NCBI GenBank assembly: GCA_944332375.1
Contig: CALVJU010000040.1
Location: forward strand, 1-30,757
Direction: 5' to 3'
Origin: an uncultured Bacilli bacterium
GTDB taxonomy: Bacteria; Bacillota_I; Bacilli_A; RF39; UBA660
DNA length: 30,757 nucleotides
The notes beneath the pieces were generated by a model. The model ran no database searches. It saw only the letters and a program-made list of their open reading frames with translations, and had not been told where the DNA came from. Position numbers and translations under genes: made by a program. This document shows positions 22,784-29,757 of the stretch, in pieces; positions within the stretch are counted from its first letter, which is position 1; each line of letters starts with the position of its first letter.

Positions 22784-24568
22784 TTAAAAAATATTCCTTT
22801 TTTTCATCTCCTTTTTTGTTCCATCCAAGTAATATTCTTTTTGTAGTGCCGGATATGTCTCTAAAAGACTCGGATCGAAAGCAACCAATTTATCTATTGC
22901 TTCCTCTGTTGTACAAGGTTGAGATAGTTCAAATACACGACGTTCTTGAATCCTATTTTCTTCTTCTTTTTGACTTAATGTGTGGTAATACGTAATACAT
23001 TGTTTCATATCGGGAAAATAAGTCGATAAGAACTGTTCTAATGCTTTTGCCCCAGCAATTCTCGCATCTTGCTCAAACGATATCCCAAAATAATTTTTAT
23101 TATAGTAAGGATAAACACGACTTCTCAAAATATCATCTTTATAACGAAGATAAATAGAATCGTTGATCTCTTCTTGTTGATATTCTATTTCTTGTTGAAT
23201 ATGCCTTGCTTCGTGAAACATGGTATCTAAAATGTGAAGTGCCTCTGGATCCTGTTCATAAGAAGAAGTATTTAAAAGTTTTTTCACATAGTCCGAATGA
23301 AAGCGAATCGAACGACCCATTTGACATCCATAATATCTTGTTTGAGAAACCAAATAAATGGTAACCTGTTCATCATTTAAAAACTTTTTTGTCATTGTTT
23401 TTAAAAGAGAAAAAACGGTAAGCTCATTGATATTTTCTTTTCTTCCATGAAGAATTTGATCCAGAATTGAAAGTGCTTGTTCATAAGTAAATTCTTCTAA
23501 AGAAAATGGTAGTGGTGCTTCTGCCACCCTTTTTCTCGTCTCCTCATTCCACATATTCTCTTTTAAATTCTCCTTTAAATTCATAATGAGAATAGGATGA
23601 GAACTGTGATCTAAAAGATCATTTACCTCTTGATCCGTAAATGGAATATCGTATTGTACTATAACTTTGTTTCTAATTTCTTCCTGTTCCTCTTCTGTAA
23701 AATAAGCTTCACTTCTTTCATCTTGAACAAGAAATTGAAACAACGTCTTATTCTCACTCTTTTGCTTCAAGATAGAAAATAATTCCATTCTATCGAAAGG
23801 GTCTGGAAACGTCTTCTCCAAAGCATCAACAAAACCAGAAAGCTGATCGTGAAAGAAAGAAACGAACAAATCCATATTGGTATGAGATACTATCTCTTTC
23901 AAAATCTTCTTATTCTTTATTTTTCCCTCTTTTAGAGCCTGTAATAAAAAATCATTCTCCACATTTTTCTCATTCATAAAATCTGCATTCAAGAGGAATC
24001 GAGAGGCATATTGATAAATATAATCTTGATCCATCCACTCTGGATTTTGATACCCTTTTTCTATCATTTGTTTTAGATAAGCGTTATTCATCACCGAATT
24101 CATCAGTTGTTTGATATGATCTAGTGATAATTGAAAAAAGGAAGAATTCAACATCACCATCATCGCACCCGTATAATCTCTAATAAAGTGCATCTCATCT
24201 TCTAAACGATTTAATGCACTCAGTTTTTCATATGGTTGAAACTCATAATAAGTTTGAATCACGTGAAAGAAATGATCCACATCTTGATCAGAAACCGTAA
24301 CATCTTTCCTATATACAGACTGTGTCATATAACTGATATAACGATTAAAATCTTCTATGATATTAGAATTAATATATGGCATCGTTTCATGATCTTCACT
24401 GATATGAAGCGATAATAAATAACGGTAAATGTCAAGCACTTCTACCCCGTAATATCGAATCGACATATAGTGATAATAAAACTCTTGAAATAATTCTTGA
24501 TGATTGATAAATGTGTTTTTTGTACGATCCTTTTGGATCAATTCATAAAGTTGTTTTACACAATCCAC
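22784..24568 (-). CDS. Large uncharacterised protein with HEARH zincin-like motif
   Basis: This protein of about 594 residues has no signal peptide or membrane segment. Most of it is helical and rich in Tyr, Phe, Glu and His. Counted from the upstream GTG, residues 455-459 are HEARH, in the setting LDTMFHEARHIQQEI. This fits the HExxH zinc-metallopeptidase motif. A possible third ligand, Glu502, lies in FEQDARIAG, 43 residues after the second His, as in gluzincin-type folds. I do not recognise the family and infer peptidase activity from the motif only. The frame opens at GTG 24577. GTG 24568 is preferred because AGGAG lies 8 bases before it. Its promoter is at 24599-24627. Confidence 0.8.
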   Translation of the reverse strand: MDCVKQLYELIQKDRTKNTFINHQELFQEFYYHYMSIRYYGVEVLDIYRYLLSLHISEDHETMPYINSNIIEDFNRYISYMTQSVYRKDVTVSDQDVDHFFHVIQTYYEFQPYEKLSALNRLEDEMHFIRDYTGAMMVMLNSSFFQLSLDHIKQLMNSVMNNAYLKQMIEKGYQNPEWMDQDYIYQYASRFLLNADFMNEKNVENDFLLQALKEGKIKNKKILKEIVSHTNMDLFVSFFHDQLSGFVDALEKTFPDPFDRMELFSILKQKSENKTLFQFLVQDERSEAYFTEEEQEEIRNKVIVQYDIPFTDQEVNDLLDHSSHPILIMNLKENLKENMWNEETRKRVAEAPLPFSLEEFTYEQALSILDQILHGRKENINELTVFSLLKTMTKKFLNDEQVTIYLVSQTRYYGCQMGRSIRFHSDYVKKLLNTSSYEQDPEALHILDTMFHEARHIQQEIEYQQEEINDSIYLRYKDDILRSRVYPYYNKNYFGISFEQDARIAGAKALEQFLSTYFPDMKQCITYYHTLSQKEEENRIQERRVFELSQPCTTEEAIDKLVAFDPSLLETYPALQKEYYLDGTKKEMKKRNIF

Positions 24569-24598
24569 CCTGCTCACTCCTATCTTCTATCTACCATT

Positions 24599-24627
24599 AG
24601 TATAACGTAATTCAAAAGAGGATTCAA
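24599..24627 (-). promoter_or_regulatory. Promoter of the HEARH protein gene
   Basis: On the minus strand TTGAAT (24622-24627), 17 bases and TATACT (24599-24604). It lies between the accessory array's end (about 24660) and the chromosomal gene. Confidence 0.7.
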
Positions 24628-24667
24628 TGAAAGTGTCAAGTGTTTTCTATTTATTTTGGTGATATCC

Positions 24668-24718
24668 AATTAGTAAATCAAATAAATGGATTTACATGCA
24701 AAGAAAAAGAACTAACAA
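24668..24718 (-). repeat. 51-bp cassette-end repeat, copy 2
   Basis: Aligns without gaps to 26172-26222, with about 7 mismatches in 51 bases. It covers the terminator arm TTGTTAGTTCTTTTT and the motif AAATCCATTTATTTGATT. Just beyond it, ATATCACCA (minus strand, ending near 24657) recalls the start of the MBL fragments, as if the last unit had lost its MBL part. Confidence 0.6.
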
Positions 24719-24746
24719 TGATAATTCTTTAATATCTGAGTTCTTT
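24703..24746 (-). terminator. Terminator of the kinase-like gene
   Basis: On the minus strand AAGAACT pairs with AGTTCTT across a 25-base loop, followed by TTT. The long loop makes it weaker than the others. It overlaps the gene's end. Confidence 0.5.
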
Positions 24747-25805
24747 TTTATTACTTAAATCATTTATTTCATCATGAATTAATCTAATGATATACTCTTC
24801 TGAATATTTTTTTACAGGATCTAATTCTCTTCTTCGAATTTCATAATATAGTTTTTTTAAGTTTTCATCATTTAAATTTTCTAAAAACATTAATTTTATT
24901 TTTTCCCAAACTGACATTTTTATAAAATCAAATAATTTTCGACCATTAAATTTCGATAAATCAAATTGTGGACAATATTCTGTAGATAATTCTAATAAAT
25001 CAACATAATTTCTACTTATACCTAATGAATAAATTAATTCTGCATTATTTATAACATTTTGAGTTGCATCTTTAATTAAAATTTCTATATAATTAATTAA
25101 TTGTTTATATTCATCTTCATCTAGAGTAAGATTATATCCATTTTTTTCTAAAAAATTAGCAAAAGTAATATCACCTCTAAATATCCATTTTTCATATTTT
25201 TTGAAAAACGGATGACCATTTTCAAATGCTTTTATTACTTTTAAATATGTTTTTTCTCTTATTTTTTTCCCATATTCATCTTCTGTGAAATTTACAAGCA
25301 TCACTCCTGAAAACATTTGAAAAAAATAATTAACTGACTCTAGCGAATCCTTCCATATCATATTAGAAAGGCCAACATCTATAGTAGTGAAACCTTTTTC
25401 TTTGTCATAGAAAATATTTCTTCTACGTGGTTCTACACCAATACCATTATTTCCTAGTAAATATGAATCTCTTATATATTTTTCTATTTGCTCGTAAGGA
25501 ATATGATTTATAATATTTTGACCATTATCGTTATTAACTAAATTAGCAAATTGTTCTCCTTTAGCTAATTCCTCTAAAATCCAATAGCCATAAACTTCGC
25601 TTTCTATGTAATCATAATACTCTGGTATATTAATTCCCAAATCTTTACATTTCTTTATTCTTTTTTTTAGTTCTTCAAAATCATCTTCGCTTTTGTTTAC
25701 CAAAATAACGCCATCATCATTAAATGAATATGCTTTTGTTCTTTCATTTCCTCCGTCAATGGTTCCAGTTTTAATTTTATTTAAATAATAATCTATACTC
25801 TTCAT
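24729..25805 (-). CDS. Kinase-like protein, possibly a pseudokinase
   Basis: This 358-residue cytoplasmic protein has a protein-kinase / aminoglycoside-phosphotransferase-like layout in its first half. GVILVNK has a candidate ATP lysine (Lys38), and DDFEELKKR is a possible helix C. GYWILEELAKG (73-83) resembles a hinge, and GVEPRRRNIFYD (123-134) sits where HxDxxxxN is expected. TTIDVG (140-145) resembles DFG. The catalytic Asp position is Glu125, so activity is uncertain. The C-terminal half is helical and unassigned. It has an AAGGTG ribosome binding site and its own extended -10 promoter overlapping the dead MBL copy upstream. The fold assignment is my inference from motif spacing. Confidence 0.65.
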   Translation of the reverse strand: MKSIDYYLNKIKTGTIDGGNERTKAYSFNDDGVILVNKSEDDFEELKKRIKKCKDLGINIPEYYDYIESEVYGYWILEELAKGEQFANLVNNDNGQNIINHIPYEQIEKYIRDSYLLGNNGIGVEPRRRNIFYDKEKGFTTIDVGLSNMIWKDSLESVNYFFQMFSGVMLVNFTEDEYGKKIREKTYLKVIKAFENGHPFFKKYEKWIFRGDITFANFLEKNGYNLTLDEDEYKQLINYIEILIKDATQNVINNAELIYSLGISRNYVDLLELSTEYCPQFDLSKFNGRKLFDFIKMSVWEKIKLMFLENLNDENLKKLYYEIRRRELDPVKKYSEEYIIRLIHDEINDLSNKKELRY

Positions 25806-25824
25806 ATTATCACACCTTATAACA

Positions 25825-25833
25825 ATTATATCA
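25825..25833 (-). promoter_or_regulatory. Extended -10 promoter of the kinase-like gene
   Basis: On the minus strand TGATATAAT, within TTGTGATATAAT, fits the TGn extended -10. It overlaps the stop of the MBL remnant. The same 12 bases occur before the S51 gene at 30420-30431. Confidence 0.5.
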
Positions 25834-26172
25834 CAATATTTTGGATTTGTGGCCTACATATATCTATTTCCAATTTATTTTTCTGTATCTCAAACATAAT
25901 ACTTCCATCTTGATCTGTTCTATACACTTTTGAATTTTTTAAATAATTTAATACTTCTTGATGAGGATGACCATATCGATTCTTTCTTCCAACTGATATG
26001 ATGGAATATTTTGGATTCACCTTTTGAATAAATTCCTCACTGCTACTTGTCTTAGAGCCATGGTGTCCTACTTTGAGAACGTCTATATTCTTTAGCTCAT
26101 ATTTCTTTAAAAGATCTCTTTCACGATCGATACCAGCATCTCACATGTGAACACAATTGCCATATAATGTTA
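25826..26172 (-). pseudogene. MBL fragment C: deleted ComEC-like metallo-beta-lactamase
   Basis: This is the C-terminal part of a ComEC-like MBL domain. It contains DVLKVGHHGSKTSS and SIISVGRKNRYGHP. From about 25905 to 26147 it is almost identical to copy B (27270-27517). The upstream half is missing: the junction near 26142-26150 joins two places that in copy B both read TCTCCCAT, 252 bases apart, so a deletion between short direct repeats explains it. Upstream of the join the HGDYDH motif has decayed to YGNCVH, and a TGA stop replaces the next Gly codon. The longest ATG-started frame left is 64 residues (25826-26020). It is not functional. Confidence 0.85.
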
Positions 26173-26222
26173 ATTAGTGAATCAAATAGATGTATTTAAC
26201 TGCATAAAAAAAGAACTAACAA
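26172..26222 (-). repeat. 51-bp cassette-end repeat, copy 1
   Basis: Near copy of 24668-24718, joining the 26216 gene's terminator to the start of MBL fragment C. It shares TTGTTAGTTCTTTTT and ATTTGATTnACTAATT with the other copy. Confidence 0.6.
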
Positions 26223-26230
26223 CTAGCTCT
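26206..26230 (-). terminator. Terminator of the 26216-26797 gene
   Basis: On the minus strand AGAGCTAG-TTG-TTAGTTCT forms an 8-bp stem with two G-U pairs, followed by T7. Confidence 0.65.
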
Positions 26231-26797
26231 TTTGTATTTATTAATAACATGGTTTCCAATTTTTAATACTTTCTCATCTGAGTTTTGAGTATTATTTCTT
26301 GCATTTAATGAATTGATCCAATATTTAAATAAATGAATTTTGTCTTTTAATCTAACTTTATCATCTGGGTTGTTTGATTTTTCATATTCAGTAATAAGAA
26401 GATATAATTCCTTTATCTTTTCAATTAATAGTTCTTCAGAATAATCGATTTCTCCTTTATTTATCATCCAATCACAATTGATAATTTCATAAATATATAA
26501 TAAATTTACACTATTGTCATTAAAAATTTTTATAGTTTTCACATCGTTAATATTTAATCCATTTATTCTAGCATATAAACCCGGCAAATATTTTAGTCTA
26601 TCATCATATAATACGTTTTTTATATCCGCGACGTCTATTGTCAAACTTTGAATATTTCCACATTTATCGATTACATCTTTACGACGCAAATATGCTCTTC
26701 TTTTCATACTATTTCTTTTTCTGTTATCACTTGAATAATTTGGAATTTCTATTGTAGGTTTGCTTCGTTCATTCTGATAATATTCTATAGAATACAT
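26216..26797 (-). CDS. Uncharacterised accessory protein
   Basis: This 193-residue soluble protein has no signal peptide or membrane segment. The N-terminal 45 residues are very basic (NRKRNSMKRRAYLRRKD) and could bind nucleic acid. The rest is mixed alpha/beta, then helical, ending NHVINKYKRASC. I do not recognise it. It has a good AAGGTGAT ribosome binding site and an extended -10 promoter (26819-26827), so it looks expressible, unlike its neighbours. It occupies the cargo position between MBL fragments B and C. Confidence 0.65.
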   Translation of the reverse strand: MYSIEYYQNERSKPTIEIPNYSSDNRKRNSMKRRAYLRRKDVIDKCGNIQSLTIDVADIKNVLYDDRLKYLPGLYARINGLNINDVKTIKIFNDNSVNLLYIYEIINCDWMINKGEIDYSEELLIEKIKELYLLITEYEKSNNPDDKVRLKDKIHLFKYWINSLNARNNTQNSDEKVLKIGNHVINKYKRASC

Positions 26798-26818
26798 AAT
26801 ATCACCTTCATGCTATAT

Positions 26819-26827
26819 ATTATACCA
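26819..26827 (-). promoter_or_regulatory. Extended -10 promoter of the 26216-26797 gene
   Basis: On the minus strand TGGTATAAT is a perfect TGn-TATAAT. No good -35 is visible. Confidence 0.5.
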
Positions 26828-26913
26828 TGATTTTCTATTAATTCATCTGTTTTTAGTTTCTTTTATTGCTTTTAAGCTCTTATAAAGAACTATCAACTTG
26901 ATCATTCCTATCT

Positions 26914-27010
26914 TTATTGTTTTTTCTTTATTTGCGCTTGTTTAACTGTTGCAAATGTATCATCTGCATCTTTTTTCAACAAGTCAGGATTTTTAATTGT
27001 TATTAACCGT
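26914..27010 (-). pseudogene. Frameshifted tail of a DUF1016 (YhcG)-like remnant
   Basis: A shift of one base near 27020 takes the reading frame of the chimera upstream into SWNRYRRLITIKNPDLL and on to KQAQIKKKQ, then a stop at 26914. SWNRYRRL resembles the SWSHYRxLL segment that follows the N-terminal helix bundle in DUF1016 proteins. The segment normally between them is missing. It is a decayed gene, and the assignment of the last 25 residues is uncertain. Confidence 0.4.
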
Positions 27011-27769
27011 CTATAACGATTCCAACTCACAAAACATGATATAAAATTTTTTCATTCTATATAATGTTCTTCTATTATATTTTCTACCTACTTCAATCAT
27101 TAACTTTTCAGAATATTTTCCAATAATATCTTCCCCATAAATACTTCCGGCTACGTATAAAAGTTTTCCAATTTCAAAATACGTAATAACTTTATGTCTT
27201 TCTTTTGAATAGTCTTTAGTTTTATCATATATTTCACTTTTTATTAATCTGTTTTTTATTTCAAACATAATACTACCATCTTGATCTGTTCTATACACTT
27301 TTGAATTTTTTAAATAATTTAATACTTCTTGATGAGGATGACCATATCGATTCTTTCTTCCAACTGATATGATGGAATATTTTGGTTTCAATTTTCGAAT
27401 AAATTCCTCACTGCTACTTGTCTTAGAGCCATGATGTCCCACTTTGAGAACGTCTATATTCTTTAGTTCATATTTCTTTAAAAGTTCTCTTTCACGATCG
27501 ATACCAGCATCTCCCATAAATAATAATTTTCTCCCTTGCCAGTTCATATAAATTACATTGCTATCCTCGTTTTCATCACCATAAATTTCTGTGTTTAAGA
27601 ATTGAATTTTCTGATGAATTAAGTTCAATTCTTTTAAGCATTGATGATATAAAATATTCTTTTTTTCTAACGTCTGTATCAATCTAGTTTCTAATTCATT
27701 CGACTCCCCACAATTAAAAATCACATTTTCCACGTTAAAATTGTTTATCAAATTTTCTGCTTCTCCCAT
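27011..27769 (-). pseudogene. MBL fragment B fused to a DUF1016_N-like fragment
   Basis: This 252-residue frame is a chimera. Residues 1-165 are the C-terminal part of a ComEC-like MBL domain, with WQGRKLLFMGDAG, DVLKVGHHGSKTSSS and NRYGHPHQEVLNYL. From about residue 166 (KNRLIKSEIYDKTKDYSK) it passes in frame into a DUF1016/YhcG N-terminal helix bundle (TYFEIGKLLYVAGSIYGEDI; YNRRTLYRMKKFY), then ends in a frameshift. The HGDYDH metal motif lies just upstream but follows an in-frame TAA, so it would not be translated. No ribosome binding site precedes the ATG. This looks like a fossil made by deletion, not a working enzyme. Confidence 0.75.
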
Positions 27770-27815
27770 GTGATCATAATCGCCATGTGGTGATTATCGG
27801 TTATGCACACGAATT
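27759..27815 (-). repeat. 57-bp MBL junction repeat, copy B
   Basis: Identical to 29654-29710 at about 53 of 57 positions. It contains the HGDYDHMGE codons and, just before them, ATTCGTGTGCATAAC. Similarity between the two units stops just outside it, so it marks the start of each MBL unit. Confidence 0.7.
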
Positions 27816-27825
27816 TAATCAAAAG

Positions 27826-27850
27826 AAAAAAAGACTGCATTTTGCAATCT
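27826..27850 (-). terminator. Terminator of the dinD/27850 operon
   Basis: On the minus strand AGATTGC-AAAAT-GCAGTCT (one G-U pair) is followed by T7, at the stop of the 27850 gene. Confidence 0.75.
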
Positions 27851-28248
27851 TAGTTATACAACATAGGACATATACAATTATTTTTATCCCATTTGTTCAG
27901 TTCAATTCTATTTGAATTTATATAATCTATTATTTCATCTCTATCAATATAGCCGATTTGAGCTATTTTTCCCTCTTTATCATAACTAACATCTTTAATA
28001 TACTTTAAAAAAGGAAATCTATCATATAGGTATATAACATCATTCATATAAGCTATACGATTATCATATACATCTTTTATACCCTCTTTTTTTAATTCAG
28101 TTTCAAAAAAATCTATCATTACACCTAAATCACCCATATCAAAATAACTATTATCAGATTTAATAAGTGCTCCATTTTTATTATATTTTAATTCAATTCC
28201 TAAAAAATAATTTCTGTCATTTATTCTTAATCTACTTTCAATTAACAT
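27850..28248 (-). CDS. Small uncharacterised protein downstream of dinD
   Basis: From the ATG at 28248 (MLIESRLRIND) this is a 132-residue acidic, soluble, alpha/beta protein. The frame is open six codons further up, to a TTG at 28266. ATG 28248 is preferred, with AAGGA about 10 bases before it. Segments include NYFLGIELKYNKNGALIKSD and FPFLKYIKDVSYDKEGKIAQ. It ends with two Cys (NNCICPMLYN). It starts 26 bases after dinD and shares its terminator. I do not recognise it. The size and position would suit an immunity or accessory protein, but that is speculation. Confidence 0.65.
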   Translation of the reverse strand: MLIESRLRINDRNYFLGIELKYNKNGALIKSDNSYFDMGDLGVMIDFFETELKKEGIKDVYDNRIAYMNDVIYLYDRFPFLKYIKDVSYDKEGKIAQIGYIDRDEIIDYINSNRIELNKWDKNNCICPMLYN

Positions 28249-28274
28249 TAAAATCACATCCTTCAATTATTTTC

Positions 28275-29096
28275 TTATTCTTTTATTTTCTTATTCTCTT
28301 TTTCTAATTCTTTTAAACTTGTTTTTGGAGTTGGTAAATTTTCTGGCATTGTTCCTCCTAATCTTTCTATGCTATTTCTTACTTCTTTACCAACCTCATA
28401 ATGAACAGAATTTGCAGTATATTCATTATCTACTTTATCTCTTTTTAATTTGGCGTCTGTTTGAGCAATTCTGAATATATTATCTGCAAGTTCTTCACTA
28501 CCCATATTATCTAAAATATCTTCTCTATATCTTAATTTCTTTCTTTTAAAAATATCATCTGCTGTTTTCCCATTATAAAGTCCTTTATATCCTGCATTAT
28601 GAAATCTAGCTAAGTCTTTTACTCCACTATTAACTGCAGTTTTATTTAAATTATAATTGCCTTTTCTTACTTGATTTCTTCTATATAATCTTTTCTCATC
28701 CTCAGTTAGTTCATTATACTTTTTTTCACTTAATTCTTGTTTTCTTGTTTGAATTGCAAAATATGTTTGTCCAAGAGCCACTACTGGTTTTGAGGAATCA
28801 GAGTTTTGAACTATTAAATAGCATGCATATCTGGTTAATCCATAATCTTTTAGCTTTCTTTTTGCATTTGAACCTATATTCACCATTACGTCCATTTGGG
28901 CGAAATGGTTCTCAACATTTTGCCCACTCTTTTCACAGGAAATCATTGCTTTTTTTATTGAAGGCAAAAACTTTCTATATTCACCATATTCTAAAATTTT
29001 TCCTAATTCTCTTGCTAGCCAGTACTCATTATTTTCTTCATCTATACGTTTAATATCTTCAAATATCTTTTCTGTATATTCTTTTATTTTATTCAT
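28275..29096 (-). CDS. dinD: DNA damage-inducible protein D (BRO-N family)
   Basis: This 273-residue protein matches E. coli DinD in length (about 274) and in motifs. An N-terminal BRO-N-like domain reads NEYWLARELGKILEYGEYRKFLPSIKKAM. GLTRYACYLIVQNSD and VALGQTYFAIQTRKQEL follow, then FHNAGYKGLYNG and KLRYREDILDNMGSEELADN. The C-terminal coiled part ends with GGTMPENLPTPKTSLKELEKE. DinD is an SOS-linked inhibitor of RecA activity in E. coli; the role here is not known. The gene appears intact, with an AAAGGAAG ribosome binding site. It starts 16 bases after MBL fragment A. A close paralogue is at 30426-30757. Confidence 0.88.
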   Translation of the reverse strand: MNKIKEYTEKIFEDIKRIDEENNEYWLARELGKILEYGEYRKFLPSIKKAMISCEKSGQNVENHFAQMDVMVNIGSNAKRKLKDYGLTRYACYLIVQNSDSSKPVVALGQTYFAIQTRKQELSEKKYNELTEDEKRLYRRNQVRKGNYNLNKTAVNSGVKDLARFHNAGYKGLYNGKTADDIFKRKKLRYREDILDNMGSEELADNIFRIAQTDAKLKRDKVDNEYTANSVHYEVGKEVRNSIERLGGTMPENLPTPKTSLKELEKENKKIKE

Positions 29097-29112
29097 TTTA
29101 TCATCTTCCTTT

Positions 29113-29703
29113 CTATGGCACGCATGTTTCTATATTCAATTTATTATTTTTAATCGTAAACATAACACTTCCATATTCATCTGTTCTATATATTTTTGAA
29201 TCTTTTAAATTATTTAGTACTTCTTTATTTGGATGACCATACCTATTATTCTTACCAACACTAATAATTGAATACTTTGGATTAATCTCATCTATAAATT
29301 CTTTATTACTACTTGTTTTACTTCCATGATGCCCAACTTTTAAAACATCTATATCTGGCAAATTATATTTATCTAATATTTCTTTTTCAGTAGTACTAGA
29401 TGCATCTCCCATAAACATAAATTTATAATTATTAACTTTAGTATAAATAACAGATGAATTATTATTCTCGTTACCATAGTCTTTATTATTCAAAAAATAT
29501 AATTTATTATCATCAATATTCAATTCTTTAATGCAATTGTAATATGGTATTTTCTTTTTATCCAAAACTTTAATTAATTCTCGTTCTAATTCGTTAAATT
29601 CTCCACAATTAAAGATTACTTTCTCTACTTTAAAGTTTTCTACTAAATTGATTGCTTCTCCCATGTGATCATAATCGCCATGTGGTGATATACAGTTATG
29701 CAC
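29113..29703 (-). pseudogene. MBL fragment A: N-terminally truncated ComEC-like MBL
   Basis: The 196-residue frame covers the metal motif SPHGDYDHMGEA (HxDxDH), the FMFMGDASS aspartate segment, DVLKVGHHGSKTSS and the C-terminal YGHPNKEVLNNL. It resembles the C-terminal hydrolase domain of ComEC and its stand-alone relatives. The first 60 or so residues expected of such a domain (the DVGQGDS-type strand pair) are missing. The only starts are a GTG at 29703 with no ribosome binding site and an ATG after the metal motif. A terminator and junction lie directly upstream. It is probably silent unless joined to an upstream part. It is the best-preserved of the three copies, with dinD 16 bases downstream. 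Confidence 0.75.
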
Positions 29704-29710
29704 ACGAATT
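29654..29710 (-). repeat. 57-bp MBL junction repeat, copy A
   Basis: Pairs with 27759-27815 (4 mismatches). It includes the HGDYDH codons and the upstream ATTCGTGTGCATAAC segment. Confidence 0.7.
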
Positions 29711-29730
29711 AAATAAATTTATTTGAGAAG

Positions 29731-29755
29731 AAAAACTACCATTTTGTTGATAGTT
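29731..29755 (-). terminator. Terminator of the S51 peptidase gene
   Basis: On the minus strand AACTATC-AACAAAAT-GGTAGTT (one G-U pair) is followed by TTT and C. It lies between the S51 stop and MBL fragment A. Confidence 0.65.
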
Positions 29756-29757
29756 TA

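Noticed and set aside
29696..29704. TTATGCACA, a match to the DnaA box pattern, in both MBL junction repeats
   Set aside because: It is a single occurrence copied by duplication, with no cluster of boxes or AT-rich unwinding region pattern; chance is enough to explain it.
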